Below are positions 8,759 through 18,195 of a DNA stretch of 64,000 nt, in pieces (within the stretch, counting starts at the first letter, position 1; every line of letters begins with the position of its first letter). The stretch covers positions 1,392,995 to 1,456,994 of the forward strand of contig JAHBZH010000001.1 of assembly GCA_019635535.1 (NCBI GenBank). The letters run 5' to 3'. A program made the position numbers and the translations under genes. The notes beneath the pieces were generated by a model. It had not been told where the DNA came from. It made no database searches and saw nothing but the letters and a program-made list of their open reading frames with translations. The stretch comes from Sphingomonas sp. GTDB lineage: Bacteria > Pseudomonadota > Alphaproteobacteria > Sphingomonadales > Sphingomonadaceae.

Positions 8759-10627
8759 ATGGCGTTCCTCCTGCGGAATATCAGCCTCAGCGCCGATGGG
8801 CGCGAGATCGTGCGCACCTCGCGGATTCGCGACGACCTCTTGAAGGTCGGCCGCGATCCCGATTGCGACATTCGCCTGAACGACCTGGCGGTCGCGCTGC
8901 ACCACGCGACGCTGGAGCAGATTTCGTCGAGTGTGATCGGTGTGTCGGCGGAAGCCGGGCTCACGGTCGAGATCGACGGCAGCACGACCCAGTTCGGCCA
9001 GATCGACACCGTCACCGGCGGCACGATCAAGGTCGGCCCGTTCCTGCTGCGCGTGCTCGCGTCCGAAATGGGCTCGGACGACGTCGCGATCGACGTCGCG
9101 CGCGCCGATACCGAGGAGCAGGAGGACAAGTTCGACACCAGGCGCTTCGCGCTCGCCACGGTCATGCCGGGCAAGCGCGCCATCGCCTGGACGCTGGGCA
9201 TCGTCGTGGTCGGCCTGTTCCTCGTCTGGCCGATCTGGTCCTTCTACGGGCAGCGCGATCGGGGCGACGTGCTCGCCCAGGGCTTCCATGCCGATCAGAT
9301 GTGGAGCGCCGGCGCGCTGTCGCGCTCGCACGCGGCGCTGGAGCAGAATTGCGTCGCCTGTCACGCCGCGCCGTTCCAGCCGGTGCAGGACGCGTCCTGC
9401 GTCGCCTGCCACACGTCGGTCCACGACCATGCCGACGCCGCGCGGCTGCAGCAATCGCGCCCCGATCTCAACCTGTGGGGCCGCTTCCAGCTCGCCGCCG
9501 GCAACATGTTTGGCCACATTCCGGGCCGCTGCGTCGATTGCCATACCGAGCATGAAGGCCCGCAGGAGATGGTGCCGACGCCGCAGCAATTCTGCGCGGA
9601 CTGCCACACCGACATCCAGGCGCGGCTGGCCGACGCGCCGTTCGGCTCGGCCGCGAATTTCGAGACGGACCATCCCGAGTTCCAGCCGACAGTGCTGATC
9701 CGCTGGGACGATCAGACCCCGCGCATGCAGCGCGTGGCGCTGGGCGCCGAGAATGCGCGCGAGGCGAGCAACCTCAAATTCCCGCACGCGCTCCACCTCG
9801 ATCCCAATGGCGGGGTGGCGCAGATGGGCCGCCGGCTCGGCGCGCAATACGGCTTCGGCCAGAGCATGGAATGTTCCGACTGCCACGTGCCGACGCCGGA
9901 CGGCGTGCGCTTCCAGCCGGTCGACATGGAAGGCGATTGCGGCATGTGCCACAGCCTCGCCTTCGAGCAGATCGGCGGCACGGTGCGCACGCTCCGTCAC
10001 GGCGAGCCGAACCAGGTCGTCGCCGACATCCTCTCCTTCTACCGCACCGCGCCGCGCGAGCGGGTCGGGCTCGACACGCAGGGCCGGGCGCGGCCGGGCG
10101 ACGCCAATCAGGTGCGCGCGGCCGTCCAGGCGGCACGGGCGCGCGCGGCCGGCGGCGGGCGCGCCGAACAGGCGGTGCGCCAGGTCTTCTCGCCCGGCGG
10201 CGCCTGCTTCGAATGTCACCAGGTGGACGCGCCGGCGGCGGGATCGCTAGCCTACAATGTCCGCCCGGTCGCCTTCCCGACGCGCTACATGCTGCACGGC
10301 TGGTTCGATCACCGGCCGCACCAGTTCACCCAGCGCCCCGGCGAACCGCGCCAGGAGGGCTCCGCCGCCTGCCTGAGCTGCCACCAGGCGCAGAATTCCA
10401 GCGAGGCGACGGACCTCATGCTGCCGGACCTGGCGAGCTGCCGGACCTGCCATGGCGGGGAGACGACCCGGCTGCCGGTCGCATCCAGCTGCGCCATGTG
10501 CCACGACTACCATTTCGACGACGGCGTGCCGGCGATGCTGCTGCGTCAGCAGGTGCGCGGGCGGCGCTGGCAGACGACGGAGATCCGGGTGGAGCCGGAA
10601 CGGGCGCCGAGGCCGCGTGCGCGGTAA
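8759..10627 (+). CDS. FHA domain - transmembrane - decaheme cytochrome c fusion
   Basis: 622 residues. About 1-105 is an FHA-like fold (LLKVGRDPDCDIRLND, then LHHATLEQ), predicted cytosolic. A basic stretch and one membrane helix follow (about 141-163, AIAWTLGIVVVGLFLVWPIW). The remaining 450 residues carry ten CXXCH haem sites: CVACH twice, CVDCH, CADCH, CSDCH, CGMCH, CFECH, CLSCH, CRTCH and CAMCH. The decaheme part must face the periplasm because haem c is attached there. The expected role is taking electrons from the preceding cytochrome b and handing them to periplasmic or outer-membrane cytochromes. The FHA domain would couple this to protein threonine phosphorylation. The pocket is partly atypical (LHH where many FHA domains have SRxH), so phospho-binding needs testing. 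RBS GGGGGAGAG is 9 bases before the ATG. Confidence 0.88.
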   Translation: MAFLLRNISLSADGREIVRTSRIRDDLLKVGRDPDCDIRLNDLAVALHHATLEQISSSVIGVSAEAGLTVEIDGSTTQFGQIDTVTGGTIKVGPFLLRVLASEMGSDDVAIDVARADTEEQEDKFDTRRFALATVMPGKRAIAWTLGIVVVGLFLVWPIWSFYGQRDRGDVLAQGFHADQMWSAGALSRSHAALEQNCVACHAAPFQPVQDASCVACHTSVHDHADAARLQQSRPDLNLWGRFQLAAGNMFGHIPGRCVDCHTEHEGPQEMVPTPQQFCADCHTDIQARLADAPFGSAANFETDHPEFQPTVLIRWDDQTPRMQRVALGAENAREASNLKFPHALHLDPNGGVAQMGRRLGAQYGFGQSMECSDCHVPTPDGVRFQPVDMEGDCGMCHSLAFEQIGGTVRTLRHGEPNQVVADILSFYRTAPRERVGLDTQGRARPGDANQVRAAVQAARARAAGGGRAEQAVRQVFSPGGACFECHQVDAPAAGSLAYNVRPVAFPTRYMLHGWFDHRPHQFTQRPGEPRQEGSAACLSCHQAQNSSEATDLMLPDLASCRTCHGGETTRLPVASSCAMCHDYHFDDGVPAMLLRQQVRGRRWQTTEIRVEPERAPRPRAR

Positions 10628-10668
10628 GGCAGAAGTGACCGAAACGGGGGCGGGAGCGGGCTGAGCGC

Positions 10669-11526
10669 ATGCTGCTGGCGCAGATCACCGACCTTCATCT
10701 GGGCTTCGACGCCGACGATCCGGACGAGTTCAACCGCCAGCGCTTCGATCAGGCGCTGCGGGTGCTGATCGAGCTCAACCCGCTGCCGGACCTGCTCATC
10801 GTCACCGGCGACATCGCCGACGACGGCGACGATCGCGTGTCCTACGCCCGCTATCGCGAGGCGATCGCCGGCCTGCCCTTTCCGGTCTATTCGGCGATGG
10901 GCAATCACGACAGTCGCGACGCCTTCCTCGCCGCCTTTCCGGACGCGCCCCATGCCGGTGACGGCTTCATCCAATATGTCATCGAGGGCCATGACCTGCG
11001 GATCGTCGTGCTCGATACGCTGGAGCCGGGACGGCATGGCGGCGCCTTCTGCGCGGCGCGGGCGGCCTGGCTGCGCGCGCGACTGGCCGAGGCGCCGGAT
11101 CGGCCGACCCTCATCGTGCTGCACCACCCGCCGATTGACACCGGCATCGGCTGGCTGACCGAGGACCCGGAATCCGCCTGGGCGAAGCGGGTGCTGGGCG
11201 CCGTCGAAGGCTTCGGCAATGTGGTCGGCTACATTTCCGGCCACGTCCACCGGGCGATCGTCGCGCAATGGGCGGGGCGGCCGCTGGTCGTCTGCCCCTC
11301 GACCGCGCCGCAGGTGGCGCTGGACCTGACGCCGATCGATCCCGAGCGGCCCGACGCGCGGCCGATGATCATCGCCGACCATCCTTATTACGCGCTCCAC
11401 TGGTGGAACGGCGAAGCACTGGTGAGCCATATCGACACGGCCGAGGACCATGAGGTGCTGGCCCGTTATACGCCGGACCTGCAGCCGCTGGTCCGCCTCG
11501 TGACGGACGAGCAGAAGGACGCGTAG
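10669..11526 (+). CDS. Calcineurin-like phosphodiesterase (CpdA-type cAMP phosphodiesterase)
   Basis: 285 residues with the full class III phosphodiesterase signature: D.H (QITDLHLG near 5-12), GDIADDG, GNHD, the HHPP loop and GHVH near the C-terminal third. These residues bind the two catalytic metals. CpdA-type enzymes hydrolyse cAMP, and the family also includes other phosphoesterases. As the last gene of an operon that starts with a protein bearing two cNMP-binding domains, a local cAMP off-switch is the simplest reading. No signal peptide; cytosolic. The gene starts 41 bases after the decaheme gene and is followed by a 383-base convergent gap. Confidence 0.82.
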   Translation: MLLAQITDLHLGFDADDPDEFNRQRFDQALRVLIELNPLPDLLIVTGDIADDGDDRVSYARYREAIAGLPFPVYSAMGNHDSRDAFLAAFPDAPHAGDGFIQYVIEGHDLRIVVLDTLEPGRHGGAFCAARAAWLRARLAEAPDRPTLIVLHHPPIDTGIGWLTEDPESAWAKRVLGAVEGFGNVVGYISGHVHRAIVAQWAGRPLVVCPSTAPQVALDLTPIDPERPDARPMIIADHPYYALHWWNGEALVSHIDTAEDHEVLARYTPDLQPLVRLVTDEQKDA

Positions 11527-11909
11527 CGCGCCAAGGCCGGCGCGAAGCGGTCGGTCCCGCCGCTGTTTTATCGACAGGGCAGGGCGGCGAAAGTTCATAC
11601 AGAGCATGAACGTGGAGCCTTACGAAGTTTACGCCCTTCCCAAGTGTTTTGGCGTTCTGTTCACCCCTATGCGCGATGGCGTGGCCGCGAGATTTCTTCG
11701 CGCGAGACGGGCGTTTCAAAGAGCCGGCGAGGCAGGCCGGAACCCCGGTTCGGGGCGAACGTGACAAAGCATTTCCTACATTGGAAGCGATGAGCGGCCG
11801 TTCCGCTATCGACCCGTTGCGGCCTTTCAGCCCCTCCATTTCAAGGCAGGGAGAATAGCGACCGTTTCACCACCCATAGCGGCCATTCCGCCGCGACCGC
11901 CGTCCCCGA
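11527..11909. other. 383-base convergent intergenic region
   Basis: It lies between the phosphodiesterase (plus) and the LVIVD decaheme gene (minus). No convincing protein is encoded on either strand. It holds a 6-base inverted repeat (GTTCAT-N7-ATGAAC, 11593-11611) and copy 2 of the conserved intergenic sequence (11716-11782). I see no classic U-tract terminator. An unannotated small RNA is possible. Confidence 0.5.
11716..11782. repeat. Conserved intergenic sequence, copy 2
   Basis: 67 bases sharing TCAAAGAGCCGGCGA at the left end and TGACA plus TTCCTACATT at the right end with 2051-2119. The middle differs but also folds (CCCCG-GTT-CGGGG). As with copy 1, it sits between convergent genes. 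Confidence 0.45.
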
Positions 11910-14900
11910 TCAGCGCGAAGCCACACGCGGGCGGGGGCCGACCCAGTCGTCCATCGAACCGCGGTCGTTGACGCGGTAGGGGAGGCCGCGGCGGTTGAGG
12001 AACAGCCGCTCCATCTCCTGCCGGTTGAACGGGCGGGAGCCGAGACGGCCGAACACCGCGATCTGGCCGCCCGTTTCGTCCACGCCGCGATCGCGATCGA
12101 GGCCCTTGGAGAGCGAGATGGCGGGCGAGGGCGTGCGCGCCCAGGCGATCAGCTCCGGCCGGGGAATGGGCGAGAAGCCATAGACCTGGTTCGAGGTGGC
12201 GAAGGAGGTGAGCTGGATCACCTTGAGCCCGTTCCGGCCGTCCGCGACATAGGCGTACAGGGCCGCATTGGTGCTGGCGACGACCACGTCCTCCACGTCC
12301 GTCATCTGCTGATCGAAGGTGACGAAGCTCGGCGCGCCGGGCGCTTCCGGATTGGTCACATCGACGATCGCCAGGCCCTGATGCTTGGCCGCGACATAGG
12401 CGTAGGTGCGGGCGAGATAGACGCGCTGGGCGTTGTCGAACCGCACGGTGGCCTGCGGCATCGCGACCGGATCGGCCATCCGCGTCACATCGAACAGCTT
12501 GAGGCCGTCCGCGTCGGTGACCCACAGATAGCGGAACTGCAGCGCGCTGGCGCGGCCGTCATTGAGCGGCAGCGTCGCGGTAAGGCGCGGCGCCAGCGGA
12601 TTGTCGAGATCGACGACGACCAGGCCGGCATCGGCGATGACATAGGCATAATGGCCGGCCAGTGTGATGTGGCGCGCGCCGTTCAGCACGCCGTCCGGGT
12701 TCCAGGCGTTGCCGCCCGTTTCCAGCCGGGCGCGGCGCAGGAAGTTGTTGCGCGGCTCGCCGTCCGCCATCGTGTCGACATTGACGAGGATGAGGCCCTC
12801 CTCGGCGTCGGTGACGACCGCATAGCGGTAGATTTCGTGGAAGCGCTGCTCCTGATTCTCCTCGAGCAGGCTGATCGTCGTGCCGTCCGGCTGCTGGCGC
12901 TGGGTTTCGGCCATCATGTCGTTGCGGTCCGGCCGGATCGGCTGGTTGGTCGGCAGCGCCATGCAGGTCGCGTTGCGCGAGCGCACGCGGGTGTTGTGGC
13001 CGAGCGGCGAGAAGGGCGCGGTCACGATCCGCTCCGAGAAGCCCTTATTGCCGATCGAGGCGATATCATAGACCATGAAGCCGCCCCGGCCTTCGGCGAC
13101 GAACATATATTCGCCGCGCATCTGCAGGCAGCGGGTCGGCCCGCGCGTGCCCTGGACGACATTGGCGAATTCCTCGAGCGCGCGGGATTCGCCGCTGAAC
13201 CGCTCGTCGAAGGTCCGCCCGCGCACCCAGTTCCTGAGCTCGCGACCGTTCTGTTCGACATGCAGGCGCCAGTAATCGGGATAGGCGTAGCGATGCAGGT
13301 AGGAGCCGATCACCGCCTGCGGCTCGTCCCATTCGGTGACGCGGGTCGCCTGGAAGCCGTTCTCCAGGCCCGACCAGGCGTGCATGCCGACGAAGTTCAC
13401 GAAATTGGTGCCGTGCAGCAGCAGCTGCGCCATGATCGCGTTGTTGTCGTTCGCGTCCGAAAGGTGGCAGTCGGTGCAGGCCTTGGTTTCCGTCCGGCGC
13501 ACCGTGTGCGGGAAATGCGGCGCGAAGGCCTGCGACGAATAGCCGGAGGCCGAAATGGGCGGCTGCTGCACGTAGATGCGCTCGCGATTGACGTTGGTCG
13601 ATGACAGGATCAGCGCCGAGGTCGACCGGATCGGGGCGATGATGTTGCCCTTGGTGGTCTGGTGCCGGCCCAACTGGAACATCTCGTCGCGCGCGACCTG
13701 CGGGTTGTAGGTCGCGAAATTGCGCGTCTCGTCGCCGTCATAATGGTGGATCGTGGTGCGGCTGTTCGCTTCGATCGGCAGGTGGCAGCCGGCGCAGCTC
13801 GTCGTCCAGGACAGGTGGCAGGTGAAGCAGGCCATCTCGTTGTCGGGATGGGCCAGCTCCCCGTCCGGCACGCCCTGGCCGAACAGGTAGCGGCCGGTCT
13901 CGGCGCCGGTGCGCGACAGCAGCTTGGCGCGGGCGGAAAGCTGGTTGAAGCAGGGACCCGGAGTCGGCTGATCGCCGCGCGCCTCGCAGGGGGGCAGGCT
14001 GGGATCGGCGCTGTCGCGGACCTGGCTGACCTCCCATTCGAGGCTGGGATCGACGATCGAGCGCTGGATCAGCACCCGGCGGCCGTCGCGCTCCACCCAT
14101 TCGAAGCGGCGGCGGCCGTCCTCGTTACGGATCAAGGCGAGATTGGTGCCATAGGGCGGCGCGGCCGGGCCGGAGGTGAGCAACGTGGCGAATTCGCGCG
14201 CCGTGCCGTGACAGTCCTTGCAGCCGATCTCGATCGCGTTGGCGACCTCGCCATAGAGGAAGCCGTTGCCATGCGAATCGCGGGCGAAATGGCAATCGGC
14301 GCATTGCAGGCCGCGCTCGGCATGGATGTCCATCAGGTGGACCGAGCGGCCCGGATTGACGCCGACCGGCACGAACAAGCCCTCGCCCTCGCGCCGGAAC
14401 ATGTCCGGATCGTCGGCGGGGATGATGTTGCCATCGGCATCGACCGGATTGCCCTGGCGGTCGCGGCGCAGGATGGCGCGGAAGTTCCAGCCATGGCCGT
14501 GATAGTCGGCGAACTGGGTCTGGCGGGCGAGCGGGTTCACCCGATCATAGACTTCGCGCAGGAATTCGGGATCGGACCACAGGCCGCGCACCGCGGCGCC
14601 TTCGGGATTGCGATCGAGCACCCGGCGCAGCTCGGCCTCGGTCGGATAGGCCTGGTTGCGGAACCGCCGCTCCTCGTCGGCATTGCGGGCGGGCAGGCGG
14701 TTCTCCGGCCCCGGCCACATCAGGTCCGCGTCGGATTCGTAGTCCCACATCGTGTAGCCGAGATAGGAGTTCAGGAAGATGTTCGGCTGGTGCATGTGGC
14801 AGTTCATGCACTGGGCGGTCGGGATCGCCCGGGTAAAGACGTGGCGGATCGGGTGGCCGCGCTCGCGCACCGCCGCATGATTGCCGTCCGCCGGCGCGTG

Positions 14901-16154
14901 CGCGCCCGGCACGGTCTGGCGCGCCTCTTCGGCGGTGTCGGCGCCGCCGACCGGCTCCGCGCCCTCCTCGGCATGCGCTTCGTCGCCATGGGAATCGCCG
15001 CCATGGCCGCGGTCCTGGGTCAGCCGGCTGATCACCGGATCGACCGTCGCCGTCTGGCCGTCGCGGCCATATTGGGCATAGGTCAGGCTGTGCCGCGGCT
15101 CGCGATCATTCGCATAGACGACGTGGCAGCCCGCGCAGCCCGAATGGCGATAGTCGCCGGGCTGGTCGTTCGTGCCCATGAACCACATGAACGGATCGTT
15201 GAGGCGCGTCTTGTGGATGTTGAGCACCGGGATCGACACGCGCAGGCCGGTGGCGGGGCCACGGTTCGACTGGCGCAGGTCCGGACGGCCCGGCTCCTCG
15301 AGGCGCTGGATGATGCCGGTCGGGTTGGGCAGGCCCACTTCCGCGAACTGGCTGTTGATGTTGCGCCCGCCACGCTCGAACACGCGGAAGATGTCGCCCG
15401 GCGGCACGACATGCCAGGTCGGCAGCGGGTACATTTCCGCGATGATGCCGCGCGCCCGCTGCTCTGCGGTCAGCTCACCCGAGATCGGCGACTGGATGCG
15501 CGCGGGCAGGCCGTCGCGGGTATAGGCCTCGCCCAGCAGGTAGTTCTTGAAGGGCAGGATGCCGTTATTGTAGGAGCCGCCGCCCCACAGCATCGCGCCG
15601 GTCGCCATCAGCGAACGCTCGGCGGCCTCGATCACCTCCATGTGGCAGGCGCCGCAGGAATCGCGCACCGCGCGATAATCGGACGGATTGATGAAGCGCA
15701 CATATTCCGGCGCCTCGATGTTCAGCAGGGTGTAGGTACGCTGCGGATTGGCCGAGGAGGGCCAGTGCCAGGCCGCCGGGAAGCGCGGCAGGACGTGCGC
15801 CGCGTCGCGCGCGGCGACATAGGCCGGATCGGCATGCGAATCCGGCGTCGATCCGGCCGGTGCCGTGACCGTCGGATTGCCGCCATGACAATCGACGCAG
15901 CCGAGCACGACGGCCGGCGAGCGGTGCATCGTGTGCGCGTCGCTGTCGGTATGGCAGGACTGGCAGCCGGCGCTCTTCGCCCGCGCCTCGTCCCAGTCCT
16001 GGGTGCGCGGCGCCGGCGAGGCGCGCACCAGGCTGTAATCGCGCACCACCGGCTTTTCCTTCGCCGCCGCGCCGAGCTGCGACGCGCCGAACATCGCCGA
16101 CGCTGCCAGCGCCGCTCCGATCAGCGTGAATTTCGCAAGCTGGCCGACGCGCAT
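11910..16154 (-). CDS. Large decaheme cytochrome c with C-terminal LVIVD-type propeller repeats
   Basis: 1414 residues with a Sec signal peptide (about 1-30). Ten CXXCH sites fall between about residues 60 and 880: CQSCH, CVDCH, CGACH, CAGCH, CMNCH, CADCH, CKDCH, CFTCH, CAGCH and CTDCH. There are many extra histidines, and a His/Asp/Glu-rich insert near 370-440 may bind metal. The last 400 or so residues contain repeats such as EYMFVAEGRGGFMVYDIA, HYAYVIADAGLVVVDLDNP, TYAYVAAKHQGLAIVDVTNPEAP and YAYVADGRNGLKVI, typical of LVIVD beta-propellers. It is exported and could be periplasmic or cell-surface. It is the last gene of a four-gene operon and starts 10 bases after the beta-barrel gene ends. 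I chose the ATG at 16154 because GAGGTGGGGGG precedes it; a GTG at 16163 is the alternative. Confidence 0.88.
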   Translation of the reverse strand: MRVGQLAKFTLIGAALAASAMFGASQLGAAAKEKPVVRDYSLVRASPAPRTQDWDEARAKSAGCQSCHTDSDAHTMHRSPAVVLGCVDCHGGNPTVTAPAGSTPDSHADPAYVAARDAAHVLPRFPAAWHWPSSANPQRTYTLLNIEAPEYVRFINPSDYRAVRDSCGACHMEVIEAAERSLMATGAMLWGGGSYNNGILPFKNYLLGEAYTRDGLPARIQSPISGELTAEQRARGIIAEMYPLPTWHVVPPGDIFRVFERGGRNINSQFAEVGLPNPTGIIQRLEEPGRPDLRQSNRGPATGLRVSIPVLNIHKTRLNDPFMWFMGTNDQPGDYRHSGCAGCHVVYANDREPRHSLTYAQYGRDGQTATVDPVISRLTQDRGHGGDSHGDEAHAEEGAEPVGGADTAEEARQTVPGAHAPADGNHAAVRERGHPIRHVFTRAIPTAQCMNCHMHQPNIFLNSYLGYTMWDYESDADLMWPGPENRLPARNADEERRFRNQAYPTEAELRRVLDRNPEGAAVRGLWSDPEFLREVYDRVNPLARQTQFADYHGHGWNFRAILRRDRQGNPVDADGNIIPADDPDMFRREGEGLFVPVGVNPGRSVHLMDIHAERGLQCADCHFARDSHGNGFLYGEVANAIEIGCKDCHGTAREFATLLTSGPAAPPYGTNLALIRNEDGRRRFEWVERDGRRVLIQRSIVDPSLEWEVSQVRDSADPSLPPCEARGDQPTPGPCFNQLSARAKLLSRTGAETGRYLFGQGVPDGELAHPDNEMACFTCHLSWTTSCAGCHLPIEANSRTTIHHYDGDETRNFATYNPQVARDEMFQLGRHQTTKGNIIAPIRSTSALILSSTNVNRERIYVQQPPISASGYSSQAFAPHFPHTVRRTETKACTDCHLSDANDNNAIMAQLLLHGTNFVNFVGMHAWSGLENGFQATRVTEWDEPQAVIGSYLHRYAYPDYWRLHVEQNGRELRNWVRGRTFDERFSGESRALEEFANVVQGTRGPTRCLQMRGEYMFVAEGRGGFMVYDIASIGNKGFSERIVTAPFSPLGHNTRVRSRNATCMALPTNQPIRPDRNDMMAETQRQQPDGTTISLLEENQEQRFHEIYRYAVVTDAEEGLILVNVDTMADGEPRNNFLRRARLETGGNAWNPDGVLNGARHITLAGHYAYVIADAGLVVVDLDNPLAPRLTATLPLNDGRASALQFRYLWVTDADGLKLFDVTRMADPVAMPQATVRFDNAQRVYLARTYAYVAAKHQGLAIVDVTNPEAPGAPSFVTFDQQMTDVEDVVVASTNAALYAYVADGRNGLKVIQLTSFATSNQVYGFSPIPRPELIAWARTPSPAISLSKGLDRDRGVDETGGQIAVFGRLGSRPFNRQEMERLFLNRRGLPYRVNDRGSMDDWVGPRPRVASR

Positions 16155-16164
16155 GCCCCCCACC

Positions 16165-18195
16165 TCAGTACGTCAGGATCGCATTGAACAGGATCGAATA
16201 GTAACGATCGTCCCGGGGGACGTTCGTGAACAGATCGCGGAAGCCCGTGCCCGGCTGCAGCACCGCGCCGGAGACGCGGAAGACCACGTTCTGAATCATC
16301 GTCGGCCGCCAGATCACCGCGGCGGACAGATCCCAGCCGAGATCGCGGCGGATGGTCTGCTGCTGACGCAGCACGTTGAGCGCGCCGGTCCGGTGGAACC
16401 ACAGATGATTGGCGTTGGCGGAAAGGCGCAACGCCGGCGTGAGATCGAAATCGGCGCCGACGCCGAGCAGCATAGTGCCCGGATTGACGAAGTTCGACTG
16501 GCCCTGCTCCTTCGATGAGCGCAGGCTGTTCAGGATGCCGTTGCGGCCGTTCAGCGAGACGGCGCGGGCGCCGCCAGCGAAGGGGATGGTCTGGCGGATC
16601 CAGTAGCTGGTGTCGGCGCCGGCGAAGATCGGATTTTCGAAGATCGCGTCGAAGCCGCGCTGGACGTTGTCGAACGGATCGTCGTCGCCGCTGGCGAACA
16701 AGGCCGCGCCGCGCAGGCGTACCCAGTTGAAATCGTAGGACGGCTCGGCCGCGGCGAAGAAGGCGCGGATGTCGGCCGGCTCGCCAGTGAAAATGTTGTT
16801 CCGGTCCGTGCCGAACAGGGCATAGGCCGACGCGCTCAGGTTCATCCGGCCGATGCGGCCATCGACATTGTAGCCGAAATAGAAGGCGTCGTAATTGCGC
16901 GCCTGGAGATTGCCGATCAGCGCGGGGCGGACCGGGAAACCATTGTCGTCGACCTCGATATCGTCGCGCTCGCGATTGATGTTCCAGGTGACGCTCGCCT
17001 CGCTGGTCAGGCCGACGAACGGGAAATCCTGGCGATAGACGTTGGCGTGCAGCACCCAGTCCTGACGCGGCGTCTGGAACAAGTTGTTGAGACCGGAATT
17101 GGTGTCCTTCTCCAGCCGCCAGATCGCCGCCAGATTGAACTGCCAGCGATTGTTGTCGCGATTGCCGAACAGGCGGAAGCCGAGCTGCTGATCCTGGAAC
17201 AGGAAGCCGCGGAAATCGAGGTTGAACGGCTGGATGCCGACGCGGATCGACCAGAAATCGTAGCGATAGGAGGTGTTGATGACGTGATAGTCGAGAAACG
17301 CCTCCTGCACGCCCAGCGCGTAATCGAAACGGTTCGAGCCCACCGACGGGCGCACGTCGAGTACGCGCCGCTCCGGCACGTCGACATAATTGGCCTGCGC
17401 CGCCAGCGTGATGCGCCATTCGACGTCGGGCGGCTTGTAGGCGGTCGAGCCCTTGATGAGGGCGGCGCTGAAGATGAAGGTCTGGGCCAGCACCAGGCTG
17501 TTGTTCCGGCCGAACACGTCGTTGCTGTCGGGCCGCTGCGTGTTCTGCTCGCCGCCCGGGATCGGGAAGGAGCGCGGCTCGATCACCGTGTCGGAGATCG
17601 CGCTACCGACGAAGAACCAGTCGGGCCCGGTGAGGCCCAGGATGCGCGGCGTGGCGCAGCGCGGGATGCCGGCGGCGCGGCGGCGCTCCTGCTCCTCGTC
17701 GGTCGGGATGCAGAGCGGCCGGTCGCCCTTCAGCGTGTTCTGGTTGTAGGGATCCCACCAGCGTTCGCGCACGATGCCGAGCGACTGGATCAGCCGCCAG
17801 CGATCCGGGATCGCGATATGGTCGGTCGGAAAGGCCTCGGGCGGCGGCGAACGGACCGCGCCCGGATTGAACTGGTCGATCGGGTCCGGAAGCGGGCGGA
17901 CGATGTCCGGGCGGCGGCGCCCGTCGATCAGGGTCTCCTCGACCGGCGTCGGCGGCGGCTCGCTCCGCTCGTTGGGGGGCGCGGCGCGTTCGGCTTCGCT
18001 CTCCTCGGCCGGGGCCGGATCGGGCGGCACGTCCTGCAGCACCGCGGCGAGCCAGGCCATGGTCAGCGCGCTGGTGCCCGACTGCGCGACCGCGACGGAC
18101 GGGATGGCGGCCGCCGGCGTCGCCACGACCGGCGCGGCGAGCCCGGCGGGCGCCACGGTCGTCGCGAGCGACAGGAAGGCAGCGCCGAGCGTCAT
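16165..18195 (-). CDS. Outer-membrane beta-barrel protein (porin-like, unassigned family)
   Basis: 676 residues. An N-terminal signal sequence is followed by an acidic/Pro-rich segment of about 60 residues. The rest shows the alternating aromatic/polar strands and Asp/Asn/Gly turns of a barrel (for example the YRYDFWSIRVGIQPFNL and RWQFNLAAIWRLEKD stretches). It ends YYSILFNAILTY, a terminal-aromatic Bam signal. It resembles carbohydrate or DUF1302-like porins more than MtrB as far as I can tell; the family is unknown. The ATG at 18195 overlaps the stop of the upstream lipoprotein (ATGA), indicating translational coupling. Between a lipoprotein and a secreted decaheme cytochrome, it is a candidate outer-membrane sheath for electron export, or a porin for a substrate the cytochromes reduce or oxidise. 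Confidence 0.75.
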   Translation of the reverse strand: MTLGAAFLSLATTVAPAGLAAPVVATPAAAIPSVAVAQSGTSALTMAWLAAVLQDVPPDPAPAEESEAERAAPPNERSEPPPTPVEETLIDGRRRPDIVRPLPDPIDQFNPGAVRSPPPEAFPTDHIAIPDRWRLIQSLGIVRERWWDPYNQNTLKGDRPLCIPTDEEQERRRAAGIPRCATPRILGLTGPDWFFVGSAISDTVIEPRSFPIPGGEQNTQRPDSNDVFGRNNSLVLAQTFIFSAALIKGSTAYKPPDVEWRITLAAQANYVDVPERRVLDVRPSVGSNRFDYALGVQEAFLDYHVINTSYRYDFWSIRVGIQPFNLDFRGFLFQDQQLGFRLFGNRDNNRWQFNLAAIWRLEKDTNSGLNNLFQTPRQDWVLHANVYRQDFPFVGLTSEASVTWNINRERDDIEVDDNGFPVRPALIGNLQARNYDAFYFGYNVDGRIGRMNLSASAYALFGTDRNNIFTGEPADIRAFFAAAEPSYDFNWVRLRGAALFASGDDDPFDNVQRGFDAIFENPIFAGADTSYWIRQTIPFAGGARAVSLNGRNGILNSLRSSKEQGQSNFVNPGTMLLGVGADFDLTPALRLSANANHLWFHRTGALNVLRQQQTIRRDLGWDLSAAVIWRPTMIQNVVFRVSGAVLQPGTGFRDLFTNVPRDDRYYSILFNAILTY

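Noticed and set aside
6305..10219. A 1304-residue open frame on the minus strand opposite the plus-strand electron-transfer operon
   Set aside because: Arg/Ala/Asp-rich, no domain, antisense to three well-supported genes. Long antisense frames are expected in GC-rich DNA.
13662..16187. An 841-residue plus-strand frame opposite the LVIVD decaheme gene
   Set aside because: Composition of a shadow frame, no signal or domain; the minus strand has ten haem motifs.
16165..18195. Naming the barrel MtrB or the operon mtr
   Set aside because: No MtrB-type CXXC near the N-terminus and no MtrA/MtrC architecture; only the general porin-cytochrome idea is supported.
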